From Protula sp. h YS-2021 (Eukaryota; Annelida; Polychaeta; Sabellida; Serpulidae), in NCBI GenBank assembly GCA_949752745.1, contig OX457026.1:36560723-36624722 (forward strand): a stretch of DNA of 64,000 nt, read 5' to 3'. The notes beneath the pieces are model-generated. The model was given only the letters and a program-made list of their open reading frames with translations. It searched no databases and was not told where the DNA came from. The translations under genes and the position numbers were made by a program. Below, piece after piece: positions 36,831 to 50,800 of this stretch; position 1 is the stretch's first letter; each line of letters opens with the position of its first letter.

Positions 36831-38652
36831 ATATATTTTACGTGATAATGGCATATTTTACGTGATGATGTCATACGTGCACTCGTTCGTTGTACTCGCG
36901 ACTAAAATTTGACAGCATCTTTCCGACCTCCTGAGCAGCAATCCCACTAAGTTTGAACTTTCTCCGATATTCAGCGGCTGAGAGATTGCGCACACAACAG
37001 TTTTATGTAATGACACCATACCCCTTCCCTAACACTGTGACATGCGAGAACAGTTCATAGAAGCATCCGACCTATTCCAAGGATTAAACAGATTATGTTT
37101 AAGTCCGTCCGACTTGTTCTCGAGATATCTTGCGCACGACATTTTGTTCACAACAGACTGACACACACAGAACGTACAAACCCCACGTGTCTCCGCTAGG
37201 TCGGAAGACATAATAATACTATAGCAGCGCTACACGCACATATAGTGGTCAAAATTTAACTTTGCTAAATAATCGGTGCTATTGCACCGGAAAGGTTATT
37301 TCTGTCACAGTTTTAAGGACAAAGGAAAAGAAAGAATTCTTATATAAGGAAGCATTTATTGAGCACCCACATGTAACAGTTAATATATCGACAAGCTTTC
37401 GTGTTAATGCTCCAGTGAGAAACAAATCAATCAATGACCCATGGCAAGTTTGAGTAATAAAAAAAATATTTGGAACAATTTTTAATTTTGTTTTACGTAT
37501 TAAATGTTTATAAAAAGAACAACTTTTAATTCTGACGAAAAATTGTGGACTTTCTTCCAGGCAACATTAATGTCGAAAAAAAAACAGGCATGTCCAAGGA
37601 CATGACCCAGCCGAGTTACCAAACAAGGAAAGAGAGAAAAACTCTGAAACCAACACTGAAGCCAAAGAATGAAGTCTGTAAAGTGCATTTAACTCGAATT
37701 TGGAAGCTACCCCAAAAAGGGATGTTGGAGGGGTTGGGTTTTGACGATTCACGTATTTACCGACATTTACAGAGGCCTACCTACAGAGTTTTCATACAAA
37801 ATTTGAAAGGAATCCGATCAAAACTGAGCGGAAAGAAGCATTTTAAGTTGAAGTTTACACACGTACACAGTATGTACAGTCGACGGATGTTCCACCAACC
37901 CTCCCCCCCCCCCCATTGGTGTGATAAGACCAGGCCAACGAATTCGGCCCTCCTAAAAAGAGTTCAGAATGTCTCCGCACACTGCGGAACTCGACTTTAC
38001 ATTTTGAGAGAAAAAACAAGTCCATTTTTCTAAAAGTTCATAGCAAACCCCGGCAGAACCCCTCGAATGCTTTGCACAATATTTACACGCCTGTCGTTCA
38101 TTCTTATCCAATGATTACGTGTCCTCAAATGTACAGAGTAACCGCATGAAGCTTTCAAAGCAACAGCATCACAAACAATGCAAATTATAACGGTACAAAA
38201 TCGCCCATTACTGCAAGAGGACGGTAAGTGGAAAGAACCATCAATCGCTTCCAGCAAAGATGCAATTAGCGTGACTTAAATATGGACAACAGAAGAAACA
38301 AGAAACACCCGAAGATCATTCTTTTAAAATTTACAAGAAATCAAATCAAAACTGCTTTTGTTCAAGTTTTTTTTTTCAAGACAGAACTTGAAATATACGT
38401 ACCTGGGAAACATTTATAAGAAAATGAAAGCAATGGGATTAAAAGTAGGGGAGAAGAATCATTTTAGTAGGAGTTAACATACACACATACAGGCGACGCA
38501 TGCCCCCCCCCCCCCCCAACTGATGTGACTGAATGAGCCCGGCGAAGTTGAATGGTCTAAAAAGCCCCATAGCAAAACAGAAGAAAAATGAGGACTGCAA
38601 GCGACTTCTCTGCGACATAAACAAACGATCTGCTTTTGAGTTTGAAGTGAAT

Positions 38653-38658
38653 TTAATT
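38653..38658 (-). promoter_or_regulatory. candidate poly(A) signal for the Tudor gene
   Basis: ATTAAA on the minus strand (TTTAAT on plus), about 180 bp after the stop at 38835-38837. It is the nearest canonical or common variant seen. Position fits but there is no other support. Confidence 0.3.
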
Positions 38659-38834
38659 TACAACTCGCAGTGTATAGGTAAATATTAGATATTAGAAATT
38701 AATATTAGAAATATCAGAAAATTCCGGATATGGCCACACAGCGACCCGTGTCGTCATTTTGTCTCTTGAGGATGTCGAACACCGGACAGCCCCCTTCCCC
38801 CCCCCCCCCCCCCCGACCCTAAAGCTGATTCCTT

Positions 38835-41800
38835 TCACTCAAAATCGGCGGCTTTCACAAGTTTCTCCGCAATAAGCCGCTGGCGCAGTGACTGGTCAGT
38901 GTCTTTGGAGTGGAGATGAATGTGCAGTAACAAATTCAAGTCGCCTTTATGCTGAACCTCGCTAATGTGCATCAGGAACTCCTCACGTATAAAACACGAC
39001 AGGATGTGCTCACTATTTTCACTCCATTCGTTCCCTGAAAGAAATTCAAACACATGTGCAAGTCTTTCCAATGCCTCAAAACCAAACACCCGTCTGCACT
39101 TTTTTTTCGGAGATTCAAATTTGATTATAGCTAAAATGCGAACGTGAAAACGCTGGGCATCCCGGAAATATGCGTTTCGATATTTACTCAAAAGTTTTAA
39201 TATTGATTTCTTAGAATGCATATTTCGCTTTCACGTAAATTCACCGACTTCTTAAAATAAACACCTCAACTTCATGTAATCTCTGGTTGAACTGTAGCTA
39301 CACAATTCGCACGTGAATCTCATTGTACACAAACAAGCAAGGAATCCATAGCTCTGATTTTTTTATTCCACTGCGTATCGCTTGCCCGACCCTCACACCT
39401 TCTTGAGCGACTCTAACGTAGGGATGACATTCACCTGACGTGGGCTGCACACCAATCAGTGAGCACAGCACAGCCTGGGGCCCGACCGTGCCAAATTCTT
39501 CCACGAGTGGGTAAACCACAGACGTTGTGATTGTCATCCCGTAGTCAACGCACAGCACCAAATACACGCCTTCGAACTCGGACGTTATCTGCAGGTAGCA
39601 AAATTTTACATTATATGCTCCTCTGGGTACAATAAAATATGCGCGTTGCATTACTCGATACAGTAGAACTTCCATTAGCGAACACCTCTACTCAGTGAAC
39701 AAACTCGGACTAGCGAACCCTATTTTCCTTTAATTTCCAACTCTCATTTTTACATGATTTCTCCTTAGCGAACCCTTCTGTACAATGAACATTTTACCCG
39801 GCAGCCCGGAAGTTGTTCATTTTCGAATGTTTTACTGCATTTCAAGGGATTCACAGCACAAATAACATATATTGATGACAATATAAACAGTACTGTCATA
39901 TTTAATGCCCGTGTGTGGAAAACACAACACACTAGTGAATTAGTGTGGCTCAGAAGTTTTCTCCAGTTCCCACTCACAAAAGAGTAATAAAGTATGTCAG
40001 TGTTCACGCGCCATCATTCACAGATGGCAACTTCTTGAGCCTTTGTTCTATGTTCAAAATAAAATTTAGAAACTGTTTTAGAAAATTTTACTTGAAATAG
40101 CAAAGCTAAGCAAACGTAGTCCTGATCTATTTTGGACCACAACGCACTAGTCTTAGGCTCATAGATCCCCGGCCATTTGTTTACAAGCAGGACTGTTGAC
40201 GGGGAGGACATCGACTGACCTTGCCCCTGTACCAGTGTCCGTCGGACTCCACCACACACACGTCACCATGGCTCATCCTCGCGTCAGGTCGACAGTCCTC
40301 GCTTCCGTAACAGTCTGGTATCCAACGGGAAAACAAACAAACCACATGTCGATAAAATTGGAAGCTTTACCAATCAAGTATTAAATAGTCAGCTGTAAGA
40401 GCATTTCAAACGAAAACATAATTTTTAACTGCAACGAATCTGATAAATGGTAGTGAAGATTTGCATGCACAAATTTCAAAAGATGTGTATCCAATAATTT
40501 AGTGTTCATTAACCCATAGATACTTTCTGTAGATTTTATTAGCCAACTTACAATCTTGCGATATTTTAACGCAACTGTTTGTAGTATTTCAACATGTTTC
40601 ATACTGAATAGATGTATCACAAACTGTTACACTGAAAGTCATTCAAAGAGGCGTAACCCTTTCCACGGGAAGTAGCCACTTTCACAGAGGTGTAATCACT
40701 TCCACGGTGAAGTAACCATTTCCCAGAGGCGTGATAACTTTCAAACAGACGAAACCACTTTCACAGGGAAGTAACCACTTTCATAGACTTAACCACTTTC
40801 ACAAAAACGTATTCATTGTCTTAGCTACATGGCCATTTTCACAGCGACGCAATCAGCAGAGAATGGCTATCTACACACACCTTGCAGGCTCTGCAGAATG
40901 GCGAGTCTATCCGTCTGGAGCTGACACCACATGTAGTGCGGGTTGTCGGCCTGAGTCAGCACCACAGCGTGGCACTCACCCGCCGCAATTTCAGTTTCCG
41001 GTAGGGATGTGCACCTTTTCCACATCGGGTTGGTTTCGGAAATCTGCAAAGGTAACCAACACCGATGCGGCATGCCAGCTGATCTTAATCAACAATAGCA
41101 TTCTGGAGGAACAGCCCCTCGCAGCCATCAGGTTTAGTTTTTAGATTATACTGGACGCAGATCTCATATAACCAAGTCCCCTCCCCCCATAAGGTTTGTT
41201 GGCTGTTATAAGTGTCAAACCGCCTAAACGGCTGCTGCAAACCACACACTCACCGGACACGACAACACAGGCTTTTGATGAAAACAGGAAAAGCTCCTAG
41301 GTTGAATTTCCTCGGTATTTTTTTTTCCTTTAAGTAAATAAACTTACTGAACAGTGTGATCAACTTTGGCTCAACAGAAGAAAGAACCGTTACAACTTGA
41401 ACACTCCGCATCTAAGTATAATATTTCCTTTCCTCGTCCATTCCACTACCGCTGCGTTTTCAGTTCGTGTGGCATCCGTGTCATGAAATACTGTTACATT
41501 TATGTAACCCTAACTTAGGAACGCTTTAAGAAATCGACAATAACTTGTGTATGTAAAGGTACCTTGTCCGGGTCGGACGGGTGGACTGACTGCGTCCTGA
41601 CCAGCTCATTCTGCAGCAGTTCATCAAGTAGATTGCCTTCGCTACTATAAAGTATTAGGAGACCCACGGTTTGAGTACCAGCATACATAAAGCGCTTTTA
41701 TGTGTAGACATTATCATATGATCCGAGGCATGTTTCACTTTCTACAGCCTACACGATAAAACCATAACTTATCCATAATTATTTCTGTCTGCCAATAATT

Positions 41801-44800
41801 TGTTTTAATCCAACCAAATAAATAATAAATATGACTTCAGCTCCCATTTCTTTTACAGGATGCGTGCCCAGTAATTGTTCATGAACACTTGTCACATCAC
41901 CCATTACGGAACTCCAAAGCAACACCCATACAATCCTTCCCAGTCGTTCACGCACCTGGTATGCACGACGGCCGTCACGCTGTTCCCGGCATGCACTGCG
42001 CGCACGCTGGCCGACAGGTGCACTCTGCCGTCAATGCCGCAGTGGCTCGCCTCCAGCAGGTCATAAATGTCTGGCAAACATCACGGCAAGTCAGTTCTTA
42101 AATATTTGTAGCTGTTTCGGAAATTTCACTGCCAATATCAATTTTTTCACTTTTTTGTATTTTTTGTTTAATTTATTTATTGTTTAGTATTAACTTGCAT
42201 ACCACACGTTCACATTTTGCCTGGCCATGATAACATTTCACACGCTGTTACACTTCTGCCGTATACATTAAGATCAAATACACCTACAAACAGACCGCAT
42301 TCATCATTTCGTCCTGTCTGAAAGCGTTTAAATTTCAACTCGAAACAAAAATCATGTCTTAATGCCCAATACATTCTGACTGGATTCTGCTCAGGCACCG
42401 ATTCGAATGCGACGTGACAACGCGCTTACTGTTCCGATTGTCCGCGAAACCGGTGCAGCCATGCAGTCTGATGGTAACACCTTGGGCAGGCAGCTGCAGG
42501 AACTCCTGATGCAACAGCCTTACGTTTTCCAGGCGCGTCTCAAAGCTCTCCCCTCCGTCGTCAACCGCCAACAGCTGCCGTGTACGAACAGAACGCAGAG
42601 GCATATTTACAAAGCTGTGTGATGACTAATCAAGTCCAGCCTCGAGTAAAAATTGTTCTTCGCTTGACCTTCATGCCTTTGAAATTACTTTTGCAGCTCT
42701 TTACCCCCCCCCCCCCTCATCCGAATAGCGCTCTATTAAAAGATAAGAACTGCCTCCCCAATCCCACCTCTGCCCACATATTATCCCGTGCACAAACAAA
42801 ACCAATATATATGAATCTGACCGGGTGACATATAATTACGGGGACCATCTCTACACATGCAGCTTGCACGCACCTGGACGGTGTTCTCATCTGAGCCCAG
42901 AACAACACAGCGCTGCCATCTATTGTCCAGAGATTTCACCATGCACGGCTGTCCAATCTGTGGATTTTCCAAGCAAGGTGCTTCCTCATCTAAACAATGA
43001 AACGAAATCTAATATTATTCTTTTATTTATTGTTTATTATTTATGATTTTTTTCCTTATCTAATTTCTTTTGCTTATGAGATGTAACGTTAGAAGATAAC
43101 CCAAATACCTGGCGCATCAGTTTCAAGCACCGATAGTTTCGATCGTGGACCGTTTTTTTTTCGGTCGAACCCTAATTTTAGAATATTTTACTCACAGGCC
43201 CACCACTCATTTCATACGAGCAGTGAAGACTGTGCTGTCATAGAGCGACAAGGCGGTCCCCTCACCCGTGTACTTGTCGCTGATGTCGTCAAGGAGCCTT
43301 TGAAGCGCGCCGAAGTTTGCCGCCGGCTGGCACACGAGAGCGTCGTCCGTGCACTTGACGAACACCACGTCCAATCGCTGACCGGCCTCCAGCATCACGT
43401 GACCGTACGCCTCCCCGTCTGCTCCCAAAGAAAAACTTTTATATGTTCAAGCAGAGAGGACAGCAATAGCTATCTTTCTTCCTTTTTTAAGATTCGCAGT
43501 TTTCCTAAATTTTTCGGTTCGGGGCTTGCTTTTTTTTCGTTTGGTCGGGGCTCGGGGCTCTCCAGCATCACTTGACTTAGATTTGAAAACTAAATGTTCC
43601 CGGTTGGAGACATAAATAAATAAAATATAGATAACAATCCTAACAGCTTTTCACAGGAACAGTCCACAGTATGTTTTACTTGGAGTTTTTATGGTTGCGT
43701 ACCTGTACTTGTCACACTACCGGATTCATCCAAACTGCCAAGTGAATCACTCCTCATTTCACTCACATCCAAGAACGTATCTTCTGAAATTGATCAAAAC
43801 TTATTCTAAGTGATCACGAACCGGCTTTCGTCATGAAACAAGCTATTCCGTACTGTGACAGAGCAATACATGAATCACAATGCATATAAGACAAAATCAG
43901 TGAGAGCTGTTTATCCTGTGACCGCATTTTGTGCGTTAAAATCGATGCACAACTCTTGTACTTTACTGAATCCACGTCAACTGGCAATTGGACAAAGCAC
44001 TGTCCAGAGCAAAAAAATTTCTTATAAAAAAACTAATACTATAACAACTCAGAGTACTTCATTGAACAATACTTGATAGGGGAATACCCAAATGGGTTGA
44101 AAAAGACACCTAGTGCAAGATCAAAGTAATACAATCGTAGTCCCGAGCATTTAAATGAGCCTGCACCAAATAAGCGGAACTCAGACACCAAGTAAACAAA
44201 AGCCATACCGACAACTGTAACTACGGACAACTGGTCTGATCACAGCCCAGAACAGACATTAATGGAATAAGTGCAGTTTTGGAAAGGTAAAATCAAAACG
44301 ACTGAGTTCTTTTGATTATGGTTTATAGTTTTACACACAACAAGCAATGAGCCACTGAACAATAAAGTCACATTCATTTCAGTGAATCTGTCAAATCAGT
44401 GACTTTACAAGTCACTGAAAAGTCACTGATTTCACAGATTATCTGTAACATATTCTTGCTCTTCATTGTGACGTCACTGATGACTGGTACTTCCAAATAA
44501 ACAATCTGCAGCGTACCTTGATTGGTTTCCTCTTGCCACTCGCTGAGCTCGGTGCTGCGTGCGTGGCCCCGGTGCACGAGCAGGCTGTTGATGGAGATGT
44601 GAGCCTCGTCGCTGACGTCATAGACGTACACCTCATGTTCGCCTGTCGTACGTCGCCGCACGATGTTGACGTGCAGAGTCAAGTCCTCTATCAAGTCTGA
44701 AAAATACACATTTCAACACTGTAGAGTTTTATTTATATAAATTATTTTCTTTTTTATCCGGTAAGGATGATATATTTTGATGACGACACTGTGCACAAAG

Positions 44801-47626
44801 GGCATTATGCTACTTGTAAAAGCTTGATAATCATCGAGATGTGGATGAGCGCTTCTCTTAACAAGGATATACGAAAAGACAAAACAACAAGCCTACCCCT
44901 CCCCCTCCCAACGGCCTTTCCGGGGAGACACTAGTCGCATTTACCTCTAAGCGCCTGGCATGCGGCTGGTGACCAGTCCGTCCCCTTCATTGGTACGACA
45001 CCCGCAAGACTGCACCGCGCCGCGCTACCATCTACAAGAGACCCACAGGCCAGTTACCCACACGCCAAGAAACTCGGAGTATACTACAGCAAACAACATA
45101 ACATTTATTGGTCAAGGACCGCATGGAGCTGTGGCTCTTTTTCTCACATAAACGGTGAGTTTCTTTACTTTTTCAGTATTGCTTTTATTTCTTGATGTTT
45201 TCTAGCCTTTCATGAGTACCATGAGGGAGTCCTCATCACACTGGAAGCAAATGGCCGCTGTGTTAGACCAGTAAACGTTAAGGAACAGGCGTAATATAAC
45301 ATACAAGATGGCTCGCGCAAGGCACAGCGCCGTGACCTGAAGGTCACCGCTATTTACCTGTTAGTTTCAACGTAAAATCACTGGGCGATTGCACATGAAG
45401 ACAGGTAGCCGTGACGCTGTCCTCCACACCAAACGTCAAGGTCTCCTCCATCAGCGACGTGGACGCCCTGACACACAAAACACCACCGTCCATTTTAAAG
45501 CGACGATGAACGTTAAATCAATATTTGCAGTATAAATACGACAGAACTAACAATTTTTTTAGCTAATGTTAAATACTACCAAAACTATGAGACATGTCAG
45601 AGTTTTTAGAACAAAGATACGCTCCGATATTTAATTTCAAGTACCTCACACAGTATTGAAGTTTATCAGTCATCACCTCATAACTGCTTACCTTTCAGAC
45701 ATGAACTTCCTGTGGCCGCTTACGATAGTCTCCATGACTAAATTCCCAACGAATTCGTTCAAGTCCAAATCTCGATCTTCTCCGTCTGGCGAAAGAAGCA
45801 ATTTCAAGCAAGTACTCAGGTACTAGGATAGCAGAAGTATCACACAGACATGTCATCTAAAGGACCTTGCAACAACTAAGAACTATTTTTTTGGAAAAAA
45901 CATCGTGCTTAGTTGGATGGACAAGGAAAGTTTTGTTTTGTATTTATCTTTGAACTTGAACGGCAAATCAATCCTACGAAATGCTCGATTACTGCAACTG
46001 TCATAATATACTCTTCTGTGCAGCACCATTGATAACAATTATGGCAAAAAGTACAAGAGTCCTCCAGCATTATTTCTTAACTGCACGATTACAGTCACTA
46101 ATTTCTGTCCCTTATGTGCTTTAAGAGTTTTTTTTTCTCAACATACCCGATGCGGCGTTATCGCTTTCTTCCCGTAGCGTTTCCAGTCTCGTGTCGGCCC
46201 ACCCCGCCGTCTCCAGGCCATCCTCGGGCGACCACGCAGAGTAAATCTTACCCTCACCACTCCTCTTCGCATAACCGCCTTCCACAAGCTGCTCGGAGAT
46301 GAGCTCCTCCCCATCACGCATGCTCACCTCCACCGACAAAAGCTCGCCCCGACTGCCTCGTACAACCCTCTCGACCGTAGCCGTGAACAGCCTGAAATAC
46401 AGGTCTCATTCCCACCTAATTGTAACATTAAAAGATATGTCTCCAGAGTGTCGCCCAACTTTCAAAGATACCTTTCTGTGGCGCAAATTAAATTCGACAT
46501 GTTTGTTTTTTTTTTGTTTTTTTTTTTGTTTTTGTTTTTGTTTTTGTTTTTTTTTTTTTCTGTTTTTTGTCTGTTTTTTTTGTTTTGTTTTGTTTATTTG
46601 TTTGTTTTTAAGTTTTATTTTTAATGAATTTTCCAAATATTTGGATTCGCGAGCTTGCTTGCTATCACGGCCGTGCGCGTCCTGGAACAGTTCCCTCAGC
46701 CTGGCCTGGCTCTCGTCGTCCCACACGCCTGCCGCTGCGCCCTCCATGACGGGCTCCACCCCGGCCAGGGAGCAACGCAACACTTGTACGGGCCACGCCA
46801 GAAACTCATCCTCGATTTCCCATACTTCAGACCTCAAATTGAAACAGGTTATTGCCACACTAAGTCATTTGTTTCCTTGACTACCAGCGCGTATTGTTAA
46901 CTAAAGCCAAAACACCAATCCTGGACTTCTTCATTGTTTTCACCAAAACGCCATAGCTACAAGTTGAAAGATTTTTAGGGTCCCTTTAAATTACCAGTCA
47001 CATGTCATGCACTGAAAAATGCGTGTATCTGTGGAATAACCCATTAGAAAATGTGTTTATTCTCTTTCCATAGAGCACAAGGATACAAACAGCAATGTCA
47101 CACAGCAAAAGGTGTCCAGAACTAGCGAGAGACTGACCTGGGCACGACAGCACTGTCACCGTAATCGACGTAGAAGACGTCCACACTGTCGTCGGCGACG
47201 GCCGTGACGCGGGCGCGACACCACGACACGTCGCTCAGCACGGCGCACGCGTCACCCACGCCTACATCAGTCTTCAACTGAACAGAGGTAAACAAGTCAT
47301 ACTCAATACGCAGGCAAGTCAGACTCAGTACACAGAAAGTAATACTCAGTACGCAGACATGCCATTCTTGTAAATAATACTCAACACATGTCATTCTAAG
47401 TACGCGTTCAAGTTTTACACAGTACGCAGGCAAGTCATTCTCAGCATACAAACAAATCATATTCAGAAATCAGGTACACACTTAGTTCATGTGCAATTTG
47501 CACTCAGTACGCAGCAAGTAATACTCAGTACTCAAGAATTAATACTCAGAATGCAGCAATGCCTACTCAATTCGCAGATATGTCATACTCCGTACGCAGG
47601 CAAGTCTTGTTGTTGTGCTTCTTCTT

Positions 47627-47657
<31 letters not shown>

Positions 47658-47865
47658 TTGTTACCATGATTCCGCAATTTACCTCATTATGATTATTTGA
47701 CAATTTACCTTGCAGTGGTTGGAACAGTAATCGACTAGCTTGTCAGAAAACAAGGGCAGCTCGGTAACAGCAGCTGCGAGCTGGCAGTAGAACTCGTTCG
47801 GGGAGCGCACGTTTGTGACGTACACTTCCAGTACGTCGTCTTCTTTCACATCACACACTGTGAAC
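38835..47865 (-). CDS. multi-Tudor exons 6-23: Tudor repeats 11-14 and C terminus
   Basis: Eighteen small exons. Tudor 11 spans 47865-46147 (SPNEFYCQL, WCRARV, FYVDYGD). Tudor 12 spans 45467-44517 (SPSDFTLKL joined directly to a CSLAGVVP segment, so the barrel core is missing). Tudor 13 spans 43418-41563 (LAVDDGG instead of VDYGN). Tudor 14 spans 41043-38835 (GHWYRGK, LCVDYGM). The last exon ends with LVKAADFE and a stop. The 46659 exon needs a GC donor. This half is intron-rich, whereas the front half is nearly intronless, which suggests different histories. Confidence 0.85.
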
Positions 47866-50800
47866 CTAAAGTTCACAAAGCCAATTTATGGAGTCCATTT
47901 AGCAAGTGCATTGCTTGTCGATCAAACGAACTCCTCCTCGGCTTTCAAACAGTAACGCGACTTACTTTAAGGAAATTACTTAACGATTATTATTTCCATG
48001 AAGTAACTTAAATACAGAGTTACTATTCAAAGCGCGAAAAAGTTAACGAAAAACAAAACATGCAGCCGGTTGAAAAACAAAACACAACGCAAAGAACATG
48101 AGCAATTCACTTAACGCATGCAGTTAGGAGGTCCACCGATGAAAATCGATCTACTGTAAACTGAGTTAACGAACAAAACGTACTTACTTCAGCAAACGCA
48201 CATCAAGCACCAAGGTATTCACACACAGCCCGTTCCGCACTAGACCATGAGCTCAAGCGAGAGGTCCAGGTGCAAGTATACACCATGAAACAATTCCTTG
48301 ACCAACCCCGTTCAACCATCAAACGATCAGACCACGAGACCCGATGTTGTCTTCGGTTAAATGCTGTTATCAAGACTGACCACGGACAATGCCCCAGCTC
48401 GCAATTTAGGACATATAATGCTAACCGTTAACCAAAATTTCAAGACATTTTAGCAAACTGCAGTGTCTGTTTTACCCTTTAAAAATCAGGAGAATTGTTA
48501 CGGAGATGCAGTATGGACGACACCTTCAATTTCGCACACAAAATTATATCAAAACGCAAAGTTTTACCAAATTTCAAAATACTGTCTTTTTTTTTTACAA
48601 TTTTTATGAATCCGAAAAAAATACGACGTAGCACACCTGCAATATGTCCTCTACCCGTGTGTGACATTTTTCAATAGTGGAAAAAAAATTATTTTGTCAC
48701 CATTTCATGAAACCGAATAAAAAGACAACGATGCACACATTCTCTATGTATTTATCCGTGTGTAAAATTTTAAAACAATCCGACCTCTACTTTCGGAGAT
48801 ACACGAAGTTACATTTTGCCGACAATATTACATAAAACGTCAAGCTTTACCAAATTTTACAATACTGCCATTTTGACAATTTTTCATGAATAGGAATCAA
48901 AAATACGACTTCAAGAAGTTCAGGACAGTTAACTATATCCTTCGCGTCAGTTCAGATTTTACCAAAAAAAACTTGTTTGTTCTAGCCAATTCCTCCACCA
49001 ATTTTGGCGACTCACGAAAAGAAAAGAAGTAGCCAGGTGGGTACTCATGAACGCTACCTTTAAATGTAAATAAGCAATTGGTTTTTCGCGAATATTTGGG
49101 GAAGCGCAATGATGTATTTGCTGAGCAGTTTTAATGACCGCTCCCTTCAACCGACAGTAAGACCATATCCCGTGCGTCATTTAATAAAGTTACTTAAAGG
49201 CTTTAGTATAAAATTTCTCCGCCAGTTCTAATTTTTGGCCAATTACGACAAAAAGTAATAGCCAGGTAGGTACTAATGCCCGCTACCGTAAACCCAAGTT
49301 CAAGACAGTAAGGCGTCGGTTAAGATTTTACTTCAAAAAATTGGATTTCCGCCTCCCCCCAACATTTCCGCCAATTTATAGCAAAAAATAACAGGCACGC
49401 AAGTACAAATGTCCGCTGCCTTCAACCAAAACGTCAAGACATTCAGACTAAAAACGTAGAAGATCCGATTTGTTCAACTTACAAGCGTACATAAGCATAT
49501 ACTTTCAACGATCGCTATACTCCCTACTTCTGTAGAAGCAGCGGCTAAAAACGTTTTGAACTCATTGAGAATGCTTCCGTGTGAGACGCGAGATGCCCAC
49601 TTTCTTACATGAAAGTACTTTTATAAGCGAAGTTTCCACATACGAAGAAAGGCCATCCTCAGTGCTGGGCTCAATTGTTTTCCTTAAATGCTAAGTAACT
49701 GCTAATTTATAAAGGAACACCCAATTGTAGTGTGTGCGCGATGTGACGAAAACTAGCGCTGAATTGGGCTGTGTTCCGTGCCACTCGAGAAGGGACCGGC
49801 CCAGACCTGCGGATCGGGACAATATGTTATGCCTGATAAAGTCCTTGGTCAGGTATTTTCAATAACTTATCAATTAACACCACTGCTGGATCCAGAGCTA
49901 TGATTTGGAAGTCACGTAATACTCAAGAGCTCCAAAATAACATCATTTTTCAAAGGAAGTACTGAAACGGTCTGTTTGTTTGCCGTGTTGGACGAGGTAG
50001 AGGATTATAACTTCATTTGGATTTGGAGACAAGATACTTTATCCTGGAAACGTAGTAGAATATAACTTTCTCTGAAAATATAGTCAAACTGACCCTTAGG
50101 TCGGAGTTCTGACCCTTTGGCTGCTTCCCAACCATACACTGGATCAACTTTGAAATAAACACAAACAACTCACTTATGCAAAACTATTTTATTTATACAT
50201 TTATTTTTACAGCTCTAGGTTTCCTAAAATTCACATGCTTAACTGCATAAACTAAGCATTCAACAATATTCCGTCTAAGTTACAAATGGTTTCCTCTTCT
50301 ACGAGTACATTAAAGTTCTTGATCCAGAAAAGCACTAAATTATCTGATTGTGGTTTTTATTTTTCAGTACAGCAACAAAGTCAACGTGAACATTTCTGGG
50401 ACCAAACTGCCGGTGCTCCGTGCAAACAAACACATGTGCGAACAAGTACCACTTTCATAGATAATTCTGCTAAATTCTTGGGATTCCACGGATGGTTTGT
50501 TTGCCCCGAGCACTCGGAAACTCAGCTTTACTGCAAGCTTTAAACAAAACATTGTTTAGACAGTAACATTGTTAACTCATAAAAACGAACAAGTGCAGCA
50601 GTGTAATGCCTGTAATGCAAACAACAATGACATACATTTTCATCCCCCTTCCCCTGTAAAACTTCAAAGAGTAAGCGCTTACTTATAACTTATCTAAGTG
50701 AGAACATTGAACACTGACGAAAATGCATTCCTTGTGGTGTACAAGTGCAGTTTAAATGTGTGTTCGTATAACGTTTCGAAAGCTGCACACAAAAACTTTA

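Larger units (their letters stand above)
36031..38834. other. intergenic / 3' flank of the Tudor gene
   Basis: No protein gene was recognised. It holds a G-rich stretch (36733-36830), poly-C runs near 37900, 38503 and 38800, and AT-rich DNA. The reading frame at 37545-38033 has no family signature. The 3' UTR of the Tudor gene probably occupies part of the right end. Confidence 0.6.

Noticed and set aside
37545..38033. Plus-strand 162-codon frame
   Set aside because: No recognisable domain, interrupted by a poly-C run, no splice or promoter support.
46299..46880. Plus-strand Phe/Cys-rich frame
   Set aside because: Runs through a poly-T intron stretch and antisense of Tudor exons.
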